Source: Devosia ginsengisoli
GTDB lineage: Bacteria; Pseudomonadota; Alphaproteobacteria; Rhizobiales; Devosiaceae
Direction: 5' to 3'
Assembly (NCBI RefSeq): GCF_024707105.1
Contig: NZ_JANQAJ010000013.1
Coordinates: forward strand, 370,275-434,274
Length of the DNA stretch: 64,000 bases
The position numbers and the translations under genes are program-made. Below the pieces are notes generated by a model that had not been told where the DNA came from, ran no database searches, and saw only the letters and a list, made by a program, of their open reading frames with translations. Position 1 is the first letter of the stretch. Each line of letters opens with the position of its first letter. Positions 26,334 through 34,353 of the stretch are shown one piece after another.

Positions 26334-28937
26334 ATGGCCGACAAATCCGCCCGTCCCGGCAAAGCTGATTTTTCCATCGACGACTTTCTCGGCGAGATCG
26401 AGAAGGCCGAGGATCTGGCCGCCAACAAGCCGCTCTATGCCGAGCGCATGCGCAACAAGCGCGCCCTCGACCGCGCCGAAGCCGCCGAGAAAGCTGCCGC
26501 TGCCGAACCGAAAACCCCGCTGGAAAAGCGCCGCACCCGCAAGGCGACGCATGACACCGTCACCGGCATGTCGGCCAAAACGAGCAAGACCAAGATCAAT
26601 TCCGTCGACCGCATCGACTTCGACGGCTTCGGCGAGGCCGAACAGGCCGGCTTCGGCCACAAGCCGTCCGACAAGGCTCTCTCCGCCCGCGACATTTCCC
26701 GCGCCGCCGCGAAGGATCCCGAAACCCTGGGCAAGTTGCGCGACGCCTTCTCCAGCGCCAAGTCCAAATCCGGCTCCAGCCGCACCGTCGAAGCGGCCCA
26801 GACCGTCGGCGTCACCGCCACGGTGAAGGCCCTCGAACAGATCATCCTGCATGGCCGCAAGGAAGTGGAAGGCTCCTCCCCCTGGGTGCCGCACAAGGCG
26901 CAGAACCACCTCGAAAAGCGCCTGGCGGGAAAACCCTTCCGCATGGTGACGGACAAGACCCCCGCCGGCGACCAGCCCACCGCCATCGCCGAACTGGTCG
27001 AAGGCATCAACAATGGCGAGACCGACCAGGTCCTGCTCGGCGTCACCGGCTCGGGCAAGACCTTCACTGCCGCCCAGGTCATCGCCGCCACCAACCGCCC
27101 CGCCCTGATCCTCGCCCCGAACAAGACCCTGGCCGCCCAGCTCTATGGCGAGTTCAAGTCCTTCTTCCCCGACAATGCGGTGGAATATTTCGTCTCCTAC
27201 TACGACTACTACCAGCCCGAGGCCTACGTCCCGCGCACCGACACCTATATCGAGAAGGAGAGCACCATCAACGAGCAGATCGACCGCATGCGCCACTCGG
27301 CGACGCGGGCGATCCTCGAGCGCGACGACGTCATCATCGTCGCCTCCGTCTCCTGCATCTACGGCATCGGCTCGGTCGAAGACTACACCGCGATGACGAT
27401 CGACGTCCAAAAAGGCCAGAAGATCGACCAGCGCGAGCTGCTCGCCAAGCTCGTCGCCCTGCAATACAAGCGCGGCGACACCGGCTTCGTCCGCGGCACT
27501 TTTCGCGTGCGCGGCGATACCGTGGAAATCTTCCCGGCCCACTATGAAGCCGCCGCCTGGCGCGTCTCCCTCTTCGGCAACGAGATAGAGTCGATCGTGG
27601 AGTTTGACCCTCTTACGGGCAAAAAAAGCGCCGACCTCACCTTCATCCGCGTCTTCGCCAATTCCCACCACGTGACGCCGCGCACCACGATGAACCAGGC
27701 CATCAAGGCCATCCGCGCCGAATTGGCAGCCCGCCTGCAGGAGCTCAACGGCGCCGGCCGCTTCCTCGAAGCCCAGCGCCTCGAACAGCGCAGCCTGTTC
27801 GATCTCGAAATGATGGAAGCCACCGGCTCCTGCGCCGGCATCGAGAACTACAGCCGCTACTTCTCCGGCCGCAAGCCCGGCGAGCCCCCGCCGACCCTGT
27901 TCGAATATCTCCCCGACAATGCCCTGGTCTTCGTGGATGAAAGCCACGTCACCATCGGCCAGCTCGGCGCCATGTATCGCGGCGACCTGCGCCGCAAGGC
28001 CACCCTCGCCGAATACGGCTTCCGCCTGCCCTCTTGCATGGACAATCGCCCCCTCCGCTTCGAGGAGTGGAACGCCATGCGCCCGCAATCGGTCTATGTC
28101 TCGGCCACGCCCGGCTCATGGGAAATGGACCAGACCGGCGGCGTCTTCGCCGAACAGGTCATCCGCCCCACCGGCCTCATCGATCCCCCGGTCGAAATCC
28201 GCCCGGCCAAGGCCCAGGTCGATGACGTCGTCGACGAAATCCGCCAGACCAATGCCAAGGGCTACCGCACCCTGCTGACCGTCCTCACCAAGAAAATGGC
28301 CGAGGACCTCACCGAATACCTGCACGAACAGGGCATCCGCGTCCGCTACATGCATAGTGACGTCGACACCATCGAGCGCATCGAAATCATCCGCGACCTG
28401 CGCCTGGGCGCCTTCGACGTCCTGGTCGGCATCAACCTGCTGCGCGAAGGCCTCGACATCCCCGAATGCGGCCTCGTCGCCATCCTCGACGCCGACAAGG
28501 AAGGCTTCCTCCGCAGCGAAACCTCCCTCATCCAGACCATCGGCCGCGCTGCAAGAAACGTCGACGGCAAAGTCGTCCTCTACGCCGACCGCGAAACCGG
28601 CTCCATGGCCCGCGCCCTCGCCGAAACCAACCGCCGCCGCGAAAAACAACTGGCCTATAACGAGGCCAACGGCATCACCCCCCAATCCGTCCGCTCCAAC
28701 ATCCACGACATCGTGGACAGCGTCTACGAACAGGACCACGTCACGATCTCCATCGGCAAAGGCAAAGACGGCAAGGAATCCGTCGCCGTCGGCGCCAACC
28801 TGGCCGCCGTCATCAAGGACATGGAAGCCCAGATGCGCGAAGCCGCGACGAATTTGGAATTCGAGAAGGCGGCAAGGCTGCGGGACGAAGTGAAGCGGCT
28901 AAGGGAAATGGAGTTGGATACGTTGGAGGGGAGGTAA
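26334..28937 (+). CDS. uvrB: Excinuclease ABC subunit B
   Basis: UvrB is the damage-verifying helicase-like subunit of nucleotide excision repair; it is loaded by UvrA and recruits UvrC. In the 867-residue product the catalytic part starts near residue 200: [13 protein letters not shown] (Walker A), the [20 protein letters not shown] beta-hairpin, [11 protein letters not shown] (Walker B), [20 protein letters not shown] and a C-terminal UVR motif ([15 protein letters not shown]) that contacts UvrC. About 190 residues precede the core, charged and Ala/Lys-rich, with no known fold; such extensions occur in alphaproteobacterial UvrB. uvrC lies separately at 45154. No LexA-type operator was recognised. 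Confidence 0.96.
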   Translation: MADKSARPGKADFSIDDFLGEIEKAEDLAANKPLYAERMRNKRALDRAEAAEKAAAAEPKTPLEKRRTRKATHDTVTGMSAKTSKTKINSVDRIDFDGFGEAEQAGFGHKPSDKALSARDISRAAAKDPETLGKLRDAFSSAKSKSGSSRTVEAAQTVGVTATVKALEQIILHGRKEVEGSSPWVPHKAQNHLEKRLAGKPFRMVTDKTPAGDQPTAIAELVEGINNGETDQVLLGVTGSGKTFTAAQVIAATNRPALILAPNKTLAAQLYGEFKSFFPDNAVEYFVSYYDYYQPEAYVPRTDTYIEKESTINEQIDRMRHSATRAILERDDVIIVASVSCIYGIGSVEDYTAMTIDVQKGQKIDQRELLAKLVALQYKRGDTGFVRGTFRVRGDTVEIFPAHYEAAAWRVSLFGNEIESIVEFDPLTGKKSADLTFIRVFANSHHVTPRTTMNQAIKAIRAELAARLQELNGAGRFLEAQRLEQRSLFDLEMMEATGSCAGIENYSRYFSGRKPGEPPPTLFEYLPDNALVFVDESHVTIGQLGAMYRGDLRRKATLAEYGFRLPSCMDNRPLRFEEWNAMRPQSVYVSATPGSWEMDQTGGVFAEQVIRPTGLIDPPVEIRPAKAQVDDVVDEIRQTNAKGYRTLLTVLTKKMAEDLTEYLHEQGIRVRYMHSDVDTIERIEIIRDLRLGAFDVLVGINLLREGLDIPECGLVAILDADKEGFLRSETSLIQTIGRAARNVDGKVVLYADRETGSMARALAETNRRREKQLAYNEANGITPQSVRSNIHDIVDSVYEQDHVTISIGKGKDGKESVAVGANLAAVIKDMEAQMREAATNLEFEKAARLRDEVKRLREMELDTLEGR

Positions 28938-28976
28938 GCTAAGGGTAAGGCGCTGCGCCCTCAAGCCCATCTAGCA

Positions 28977-30017
28977 TCAGGGCAATTGCGCTGACTTAAG
29001 GCTTCTCATGCTACCCAGCAGTCGATCAATTGCCATCTTGGGAAAGACGGCGTCAGGCTCCACATGACGCCAGAAGTGAAGTTTCCCTAGGAGACTGTCC
29101 ATGAAGAAGACGTCCCTACCGCCTCCCCGCACACCAGCCTCCGCATTTCGCTGAACGACAAGTCGATGGTAATCCTGTCGAATTTGGCGCCTCTTGTGCT
29201 TTGGGACTCTTGGTATATCACCCCCCACAGAAATCCCAGTCACAAGTCGTCTACCTGCATCTTGATATAGAACGACCTTTTTTCTGTTTACCTCGAACCC
29301 CTCGTCGACGATAATATCGCTCACGCTGTCAATGAGAGACGAGTGAACCAAATCCCCGGAGATGGTTATATCGTCCGAGTATCTCGTGTAGACGAGACCT
29401 AGCGAGCTCACTAATTTATCAATTCTTCTGTCCATTCGTTTTGCCACTATATTGCTTATTACTGGGCTGGTTGCTGCACCCTGGGCCAAGCGGCCATGCA
29501 AGCAGCACAATGAAGCGAGCTCGAAAGCTGTCTTGTGAGAATACCCCGCCACCTCAAATATCGAGATGACCCGATCAATCTTGATGCTAGGGAAAAAGTT
29601 GGTTAGGTCCATTTTAAGGAGGTGACTACTCCCGACGTGCGGCTTGACGTTGTCGAGGATGCCAAATCCACGTCGATATGCGGTAGCATTATCCGAGAGA
29701 ACTGCTGACGACAGTATGTTTTCAGCAATCCAGCGCTGACATCTCAACAAAGAAGGTTGAGGCGCCTCAATAGTTCTCTTGCCGCCGGCCCGCTTGGGTA
29801 TCTCAAATGTTCGATACTTCTCAGCAGGCGATATGATGGATCTCGACAAATATTCAACCGATACATCGGTGAATCCAGCCAAGGATTGCAGATCGATAAT
29901 GGGCGGCAGCGATCTTCCACGCAAGATTTCTATGTATGCGTACAGGTTTCGCGCCTGCTTTGCATATCTAGTCTGATGACCCACTGAGCTGACCGAAAGC
30001 TCGTATATGTCTACCAT
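28977..30017 (-). CDS. Retron-type reverse transcriptase
   Basis: The 346-residue protein has retron RT hallmarks: IPKRAGGKRTIEAP (about 74-86), the NAxxH-like NVKPH (123-127) before MDLTNFFPSI (136-144), QGAATSPVISN (179-189), the catalytic YSDD (213-216), and LVTG (258-261), the VTG element of retron RTs. It lacks the maturase and endonuclease domains of group II intron RTs. I chose the ATG at 30017 over a TTG six codons upstream. Such RTs copy the msd part of their own RNA into msDNA, usually as anti-phage guards. Composition is clearly more AT-rich than uvrB beside it. The phosphoribosyltransferase-like gene lies upstream on the same strand. Confidence 0.9.
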   Translation of the reverse strand: MVDIYELSVSSVGHQTRYAKQARNLYAYIEILRGRSLPPIIDLQSLAGFTDVSVEYLSRSIISPAEKYRTFEIPKRAGGKRTIEAPQPSLLRCQRWIAENILSSAVLSDNATAYRRGFGILDNVKPHVGSSHLLKMDLTNFFPSIKIDRVISIFEVAGYSHKTAFELASLCCLHGRLAQGAATSPVISNIVAKRMDRRIDKLVSSLGLVYTRYSDDITISGDLVHSSLIDSVSDIIVDEGFEVNRKKVVLYQDAGRRLVTGISVGGDIPRVPKHKRRQIRQDYHRLVVQRNAEAGVRGGGRDVFFMDSLLGKLHFWRHVEPDAVFPKMAIDRLLGSMRSLKSAQLP

Positions 30018-30290
30018 CAGGTATAGCGACCCCAAGAACTACCAAACTTCGAAATGCAATTCTCTTACTTATCTACTTTTCTTAAAGTAGATAAGTGCTG
30101 ATCGAACCTTCCGATCAGCACTTTTCCTACCTGAAGGGTGAAAAGCAGAAAGTAAAACTCCCCTTATTGCACGAGGCGTGACACCCCTATTGCCTAGCTC
30201 TCAGAGTCGCTATTTCCTATTGATTACCCTCAGAAACTGCTCAGTCGAGGGGGAATCAAAATTCTTATCTAACCATTTGAAATTGGGGGG
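30018..30290 (-). ncRNA. Candidate retron msr-msd RNA
   Basis: This non-coding stretch directly precedes the RT, where the msr-msd RNA of a retron is expected. On the minus strand AAGTGCTGATCG / CGATCAGCACTT (30123-30093, 7-base loop) and ACTTATCTACTTT / AAAGTAGATAAGT (30096-30067, 4-base loop) are perfect hairpins sharing ACTT; they are msd candidates. A TAGCGA element at 30207-30212 resembles the branching-G context of known retrons. Two inverted repeats could be a1/a2: ATAGCGAC (30213-30206) with GTCGCTAT (30030-30023), extended by GG/CC and ATCA/TGAT; or CCAATTTCAAATG (30286-30274) with CATTTCGAAGTTTGG (30056-30042). Ends are uncertain. Confidence 0.5.
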
Positions 30291-30591
30291 TGTACAGCGT
30301 CAGCCTTCTCCCGCCAGTCTTGCACCGGCTTAACGTGCCGCCATTCTGGAGATTTGCCTACCGAAAAAAAGCGCCTGCCTGTTCTCCCAAACGTATATCC
30401 GCCCTGTCTCTGTTAGTTGAGCGTACAGGCCGTCTCTTTGCAGGAAACCCTTCGATTCATAATATTCACAGAACTCAGAATCTGAGCCGCCGACAATCTA
30501 TAGCGCTCATGGAACTCGAACACGTCCAAGACAGCGGTAGCTTCGAACAACCGCCGTAGAATAACCCGCTCGAACGTAGGTCGGGCGTCCA
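30291..30591. other. Non-coding spacer between phosphoribosyltransferase-like gene and retron RNA
   Basis: About 300 bases with no convincing gene on either strand; short frames have no ribosome site or family pattern. Composition is as AT-rich as the rest of the island. It may hold the promoter of the RNA/RT unit, but no clear -35/-10 pair stands out. Confidence 0.4.
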
Positions 30592-31449
30592 TCAAAGCCT
30601 AGCCTGCATGGTTCTTCGACCACCGCCGCCGACCCGCCTTGACCACCAGAATATCGGAAAATTGTTATTTGGAGAGTTGTTCTCCATGTTTCTAAAGAGC
30701 GCCTCTGATTGCCCGTATCCAAGCGTATATTTTTGCTGTTGAGCAGCGGCGTTCCAACCGAGATTTTTCTCTATACTTTTCATCATAGCGTGGGCCGCTG
30801 ACAACTCACTACCAGCGCATGTGTCAGAAAGCGCCTTTTTCATATAGATGCCCGCACTATGAACGACATTTCGCGCGACCAGCCGGTTGATCGCTTGGTC
30901 CATAATACAAAGCGATACCAAGTAGAACGAAACACCAACAACGCCGGCCTTGTCTAACTCAGACTTATACCAATCAAAATTGTCTGAAAATTGCTTTCCG
31001 GTCCCAACAAAATCGTCAATGAAAACCACATTCGAATTCGATTTAGTGACCTCTATTGCTGGTTTTGCAAAGGCAACAAAATTCTTTGCTGACCAAGCGC
31101 TTCCTGCAAATTTATTCTTAAAGGAATGAAGCGTTGCCTGCGCGCTTCCCGGCGATGATTTCTTATGCAGCGCAACAACAATGGTGTTTTCGGAATCAAG
31201 TTTCCATTCATCAATTACTGTGTCGCGCAGATAGGCCAGGGTATCGTTCACCCGATCTTCGTCGAAATTCTCATAACGAGAGAGAAGGCCTAGAACCAAC
31301 AACTGCTCTTCCAAATTTTGGCATTCAGATAGAAGAGAATATAGTTCGTCGTGCTTCTGCCTCGTCCAAGGCTGCTTCTCATGCAGCTGGAAAATGTGAT
31401 CAAACTCGGATCGTGACTGGAAGGCAGGGGCGCGTTCTGATTGCGGCAT
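30592..31449 (-). CDS. Phosphoribosyltransferase-like protein, probable retron effector
   Basis: The 285-residue protein carries a PRPP-loop motif, VVFIDDFVGTGKQ (141-153): hydrophobic strand, two acidic residues, then GTG, as in type I phosphoribosyltransferases. VVALHKKSSPGS (91-102) fits the preceding strand and loop, and FPIFWW near 265 the C-terminal strand. The N-terminal ~85 residues are helical. No nucleotide-salvage enzyme has this layout; PRTase-like domains of this kind occur in conflict systems. It lies upstream of the RT on the same strand with the same AT-rich composition. CTATGA/TCATAG flank CTCGT at 31460-31476 before the start, a possible operator. Toxic activity is inferred from context only. 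Confidence 0.75.
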   Translation of the reverse strand: MPQSERAPAFQSRSEFDHIFQLHEKQPWTRQKHDELYSLLSECQNLEEQLLVLGLLSRYENFDEDRVNDTLAYLRDTVIDEWKLDSENTIVVALHKKSSPGSAQATLHSFKNKFAGSAWSAKNFVAFAKPAIEVTKSNSNVVFIDDFVGTGKQFSDNFDWYKSELDKAGVVGVSFYLVSLCIMDQAINRLVARNVVHSAGIYMKKALSDTCAGSELSAAHAMMKSIEKNLGWNAAAQQQKYTLGYGQSEALFRNMENNSPNNNFPIFWWSRRVGGGGRRTMQARL

Positions 31450-31616
31450 GTTGACGTCTCTATGACTCGTTCATAGTGAGCAGCATATTTGGCCCTTTGC
31501 AAGTCCAAGCTGGCGGCTGCGCAATTCTTCTATTGGTACCAATGTGTAAGGCTTCGCAGGGAGCTGGTCATCATCCGCGACACCAACCCCCGACCATCCG
31601 CCAGTAGGCCCACGCC

Positions 31617-32165
31617 CTACCGGCAAATCGCCTCACACGGCACGCCGTCCCCATCGCCATCCAGCGCCCCGCCCCAACTGCAATTGGCCAGATACCACCG
31701 CGCTTCCTGGCATGACCCGATCTGCGAGCAATAAAGCCGCGACGGGCAGGACGCCGCCGTCTGCCGCTGCACGATCCCGTAGCCCGGCTGGTTCTGCGCC
31801 GGTACCGAAATTGCCGGCTCCACCGGCGCTCCGGCCAGATACTGGTCACTAACCCAGCCAACCTGCCCCTGCGCCGAGACCAGCACCCAACCGCTCCGCC
31901 GCTCACCGGCCAGCACCCTGGTATTGCGCTTCAGGCTCGTCGGCACGCGCCCGCCCATGCTTGGAGCCTCGCGCAGGTTGAGGCTGCTGGCCGACGCGAA
32001 CAGCGTCGCGTCAAACCGTGGCGCCGCCGGAATATCCGCCCGCACCACGCCTGATCCGCCCGCCGGATCGACCGAGCCCCGGACCGGCGTATCCGTGCCG
32101 CCGATGAGATTGCCCAGCGCCGCCAGCACCATGATGCCGGCCAACGCCCAGAACAGTTTGCGCAT
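31617..32165 (-). CDS. SH3-domain protein with C-terminal excalibur calcium-binding motif
   Basis: The 182-residue protein has an N-terminal membrane anchor or signal (MRKLFWALAGIMVLAALGNL). Residues ~58-110 form an SH3 domain (SSLNLREAPSMGGRVPTSL, GWVSDQYL). The C-terminus has CPSRLYCSQIGSCQEARWYL and DGDGDGVPCEAIC, the DxDxDGxxCE excalibur pattern that binds calcium outside the cell. Start at 32165 fits the signal; the longer frame upstream has no such feature. It borders the retron island and shows normal high-GC composition again. Confidence 0.85.
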   Translation of the reverse strand: MRKLFWALAGIMVLAALGNLIGGTDTPVRGSVDPAGGSGVVRADIPAAPRFDATLFASASSLNLREAPSMGGRVPTSLKRNTRVLAGERRSGWVLVSAQGQVGWVSDQYLAGAPVEPAISVPAQNQPGYGIVQRQTAASCPSRLYCSQIGSCQEARWYLANCSWGGALDGDGDGVPCEAICR

Positions 32166-32325
32166 GCCCCCTCCGCCCGAACCATCGCGCGGAAGCCTCG
32201 CCCCTATCCAGTCGGCCAGCGTCAGCCCCCTCTTCGCCCTCCTCTCCGGTCCCCTCTCTCGCCACCGCCCCACCCCATCTTGTTGCAAACAGGTCCTAAT
32301 TGCAAAAAAACACCACCCCACCCCG

Positions 32326-32449
32326 ATGTCATCCCGGCCTTGAGCCGGGACCCATCCCGAGATCAAGCCGCCGCCGCAAGGTGGATCGTCCGGCCACCGG
32401 ACAAGCCCCACCACCTCAGGATGGATCCCGGCTCAAGGCCGGGATGACA
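32326..32449. repeat. GTCATCCCGGC-type inverted repeat element, copy 1
   Basis: ATGTCATCCCGGCCTTGAGC and its inverted partner GCTCAAGGCCGGGATGACA bracket a ~120-base element with internal GCCGCAAGGTGGATCGTC and CACCTCAGGATGGATCC. A second copy with the same architecture is at 49872-49990. Confidence 0.85.
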
Positions 32450-32595
32450 CCGTGTTCGGGGCGGCAACTGGCAAAAACAAAAAACTTATCCCCGCCCCGA
32501 AATCCTCCTGCATACTTCTTGCCATCCCCGCCATTCACGCGGCCCCGACGCAGGGCCGGGCGGGGAGGCTGGAGACGGGGGCGCCCGTTTGGCCG

Positions 32596-32812
32596 GGCAG
32601 AAAGTCGGCAGCTGGGCTTGCGATATAGTCCCACCTGTGTCCGGACCCGGTGAGGAAACTCCAGACCGTGATGGGCGGCCTGTGGCTCCCTGAGTTAGTA
32701 AACTGGACGAGTCAAAGGCCGCCCATCTCCCGTGTAACCGCAAGCGAAAGCCGGGCGGCAATTTCCTACGTCCGCTCGCACGCAGGCATCCTCACCCACG
32801 GAGACGCAAGAC
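32596..32812 (+). ncRNA. Candidate structured RNA / leader of gene at 32813
   Basis: Several helices stand out: GAGGAAACTC (GNRA tetraloop, 32652-32661), a perfect 12-bp stem GATGGGCGGCCT (32670-32681) with AGGCCGCCCATC (32716-32727) enclosing AGTT-AGTA-AACT, and AGCGAAAGC (32742-32750). Density of GNRA loops and long stems suggests a folded RNA, either a cis element of the next gene or an independent RNA. I cannot match it to RNase P, SRP RNA, tmRNA or a riboswitch class. The strand is inferred from GNRA loops. Confidence 0.35.
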
Positions 32813-33146
32813 ATGACGCTGCCCAATCTCAGCCCCAAAGCCATCGCGGCCTATAATCGCTTCGCCAAGGAACTGGCCGCCTTCAATGCCATGCTGATCA
32901 AGTCGAAGAAGCCTGAGCCGGTGCGGGACGAAACCCTGCTGGCGCTCAATGGCCTGATCATCATCGCCAACCGCCTGTTCCGCCGCCATGCCGACCTGCC
33001 GCGCTTCTTTGCCGTCAGCGTCAACCAACCCATGGCCCATGCCGACCTGGCCGTCCTGATCGGGCGGCTGACGGCCGCCTCGCTGCATTTCGAGGAGCGC
33101 TACCACCACCTCACCATCCCCCCGCCCCGCGGACGGCCCGGACTGA
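32813..33146 (+). CDS. Hypothetical protein, probably ~110 aa, C-terminus uncertain
   Basis: ATG at 32813 follows GGAGACGCAAGAC. The first ~100 residues are coherent: basic, helical, with MLIKSKKPEPVRDETLLALN and LIIIANRLFRRHADLP. The frame as written stays open to 33715, overlapping an SH3 gene in another frame, and the later residues are Pro/Ser/Arg junk typical of wrong-frame GC-rich DNA. If the C6 run at 33118-33123 has one base too many, the protein ends at the TGA at 33144-33146 (LTIPRPADGPD), which I take as likely. Function unknown. Confidence 0.5.
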
Positions 33147-33258
33147 AATCGTCCCGTCCCGCCCCGGCCTCGCCGCCCGGCGGGTTCCTCCCGGCCGGAT
33201 TGCCTTGGCCGCGCCACAGAGCTGTGCCACAAGGGTCCGCTCCCGCACGAGACCCACC

Positions 33259-33617
33259 ATGCGCCCGCTCGCCCTTGCCATCCTCATCGCCCTCGCCGCC
33301 GCTGTGCCGGCGCAGGCGCTCACGGTCACCGCGCGGGTCTCGGGCGGCAATATCGCGGTGCATGAGGGGCCGGGCTTTCGCTATGCCATTATCGGGCGCC
33401 TGGCCGACGGCATGGAAATTCCCATCGACGCCTGCACGCAGAACGATTCCGACCCCGCCGGGGCAGTTGGATCGGCGATGCCGGCTACAGCCTGCGCGGC
33501 GACGGCGCCACGCAATGGTGCCGCATCCCGGGCCAGGGCTGGGTCGATCGCAGCTACATTGTCGGCCGCGGCCTGGTCAATGTCACCCCGCCCGATTTCG
33601 ACGGTGCGGGCTGGTAA
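33259..33617 (+). pseudogene. Exported SH3-domain protein, frameshifted
   Basis: Signal peptide MRPLALAILIALAAA ends at AQALT. The SH3 domain starts with GGNIAVHEGPGFRYAIIGRL. After CTQNDSDPAG the frame degenerates, but the -1 frame continues with SWIGDAGYSLRGDGATQWCR, IPGQGWVDRSYIVGRG and ends at the TAA at 33615-33617. One missing G in the run at 33460-33463 explains it. The intact protein would be about 119 residues, related to the SH3 proteins at 13035-16184 but without the I36-like domain. A MITE-like element starts four bases after the stop. Confidence 0.72.
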
Positions 33618-33620
33618 TCC

Positions 33621-33762
33621 AGGATGTGTTGAGATTCACGTCAGGGCGAGCCGAAAATGACGGATTTGAGAACCGGAGCGCAGCGTACGTTTTGTACGTG
33701 AGCACCGGAGCGTAGAAAGCCGGCGTTTGCAGGCCGCCATCACGTGAATATCGACGCATCCT
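33621..33762. mobile_element. MITE-like element with 21-bp terminal inverted repeats
   Basis: A 142-base element whose first 21 bases (starting AGGATGTGTTGAG) match the reverse complement of its last 21 (AGGATGCGTCGAT) at 18 positions; both arms end in ATTCACGT. Inside are CCGAAAATGACGGATTTGAG, GAACCGGAGCGCAGCG and the hairpin CGTACGTTTTGTACG. It has no coding capacity. It sits exactly between the SH3 gene and the AsnC gene; its right end overlaps the AsnC stop codon. No target-site duplication is obvious. Confidence 0.65.
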
Positions 33763-34237
33763 ACAAAGGCAGCACCCGCGAATATTTCACCTGCCCCAGC
33801 GAGAAGCTGCTCTCGATGCTCGCCACGCCCTCCACCTGCGTCAGCCGCTCGCGCAAAAACTGCTCGTAAGCCCCCAGATCGGCGCAGACCACCCGCAGCA
33901 GGAAATCGAACTGCCCGGTCATCAGGTAGCATTCCATCACCTCCGGCCAGCCGCTGATCGCCGCCCCGAAGGCATCCAGCTCATGGCTCCGCTGCCGCTC
34001 TAACCGGATGGAAATAAACACGGAAACCGGCAGCCCCACCGCCTTCTGGTCCACCACGGCGCTATAGGCCGCAATAATCCCCGCCCGCTCCATCTGGCGT
34101 ATCCGCCGCAGGCAGGGCGAAGCCGACAGCCCCACCCTTTCGGCAATCGCCTGGATAGTCGTCCGCCCGTCCTCCTGCAGCGCCCGCAGGATCTTTCGAT
34201 CGAGGGCGGTCAGGGCAATAGCGGCGGCTTCCGCCAT
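33761..34237 (-). CDS. Lrp/AsnC-family regulator
   Basis: The 158-residue protein has an N-terminal helix-turn-helix (LDRKILRALQEDGRTTIQAI and VGLSASPCLRRIRQMERAG) and a C-terminal ligand-binding AsnC/RAM domain (VMECYLMTGQFDFLLRVVCAD). Such regulators sense amino acids as octamers. The divergent neighbour across 116 bases is the transketolase-like gene, a likely target. The stop codon (TAG at 33761-33763) lies at the edge of the MITE-like element, so the native C-terminus may have been altered. Confidence 0.9.
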   Translation of the reverse strand: MAEAAAIALTALDRKILRALQEDGRTTIQAIAERVGLSASPCLRRIRQMERAGIIAAYSAVVDQKAVGLPVSVFISIRLERQRSHELDAFGAAISGWPEVMECYLMTGQFDFLLRVVCADLGAYEQFLRERLTQVEGVASIESSFSLGQVKYSRVLPL

Positions 34238-34353
34238 TTTTATGCTCCAGATTGGTCAATTCCTGCGCAAACCTGCGTTAGCGAGGTCAAAATAGACGAG
34301 AATTACCCTCGGGCAAGGCGCAAGATCAGGGCACTATGTCCCAGGGGGAAAGC

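Noticed and set aside
28977..30017. Group II intron maturase or diversity-generating RT
   Set aside because: No maturase X or HNH domain, no intron domains V/VI nearby, and no template/variable repeat pair; the NVKPH and VTG elements favour a retron RT.
30067..30123. Plus-strand intrinsic terminator at the retron hairpins
   Set aside because: AGCACTTTT looks terminator-like on the plus strand, but no plus-strand gene precedes it, whereas retron RNA is expected on the minus strand here. It could still do both.
30290..30559. An 89-codon plus-strand frame inside the retron island
   Set aside because: No ribosome site, no recognisable domain and opposite orientation to the island genes.
32596..32812. 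RNase P RNA
   Set aside because: GAGGAAACTCC resembles part of the conserved core, but the matching 3-prime core (ACAGAA...GGCTTA) and overall length are missing.
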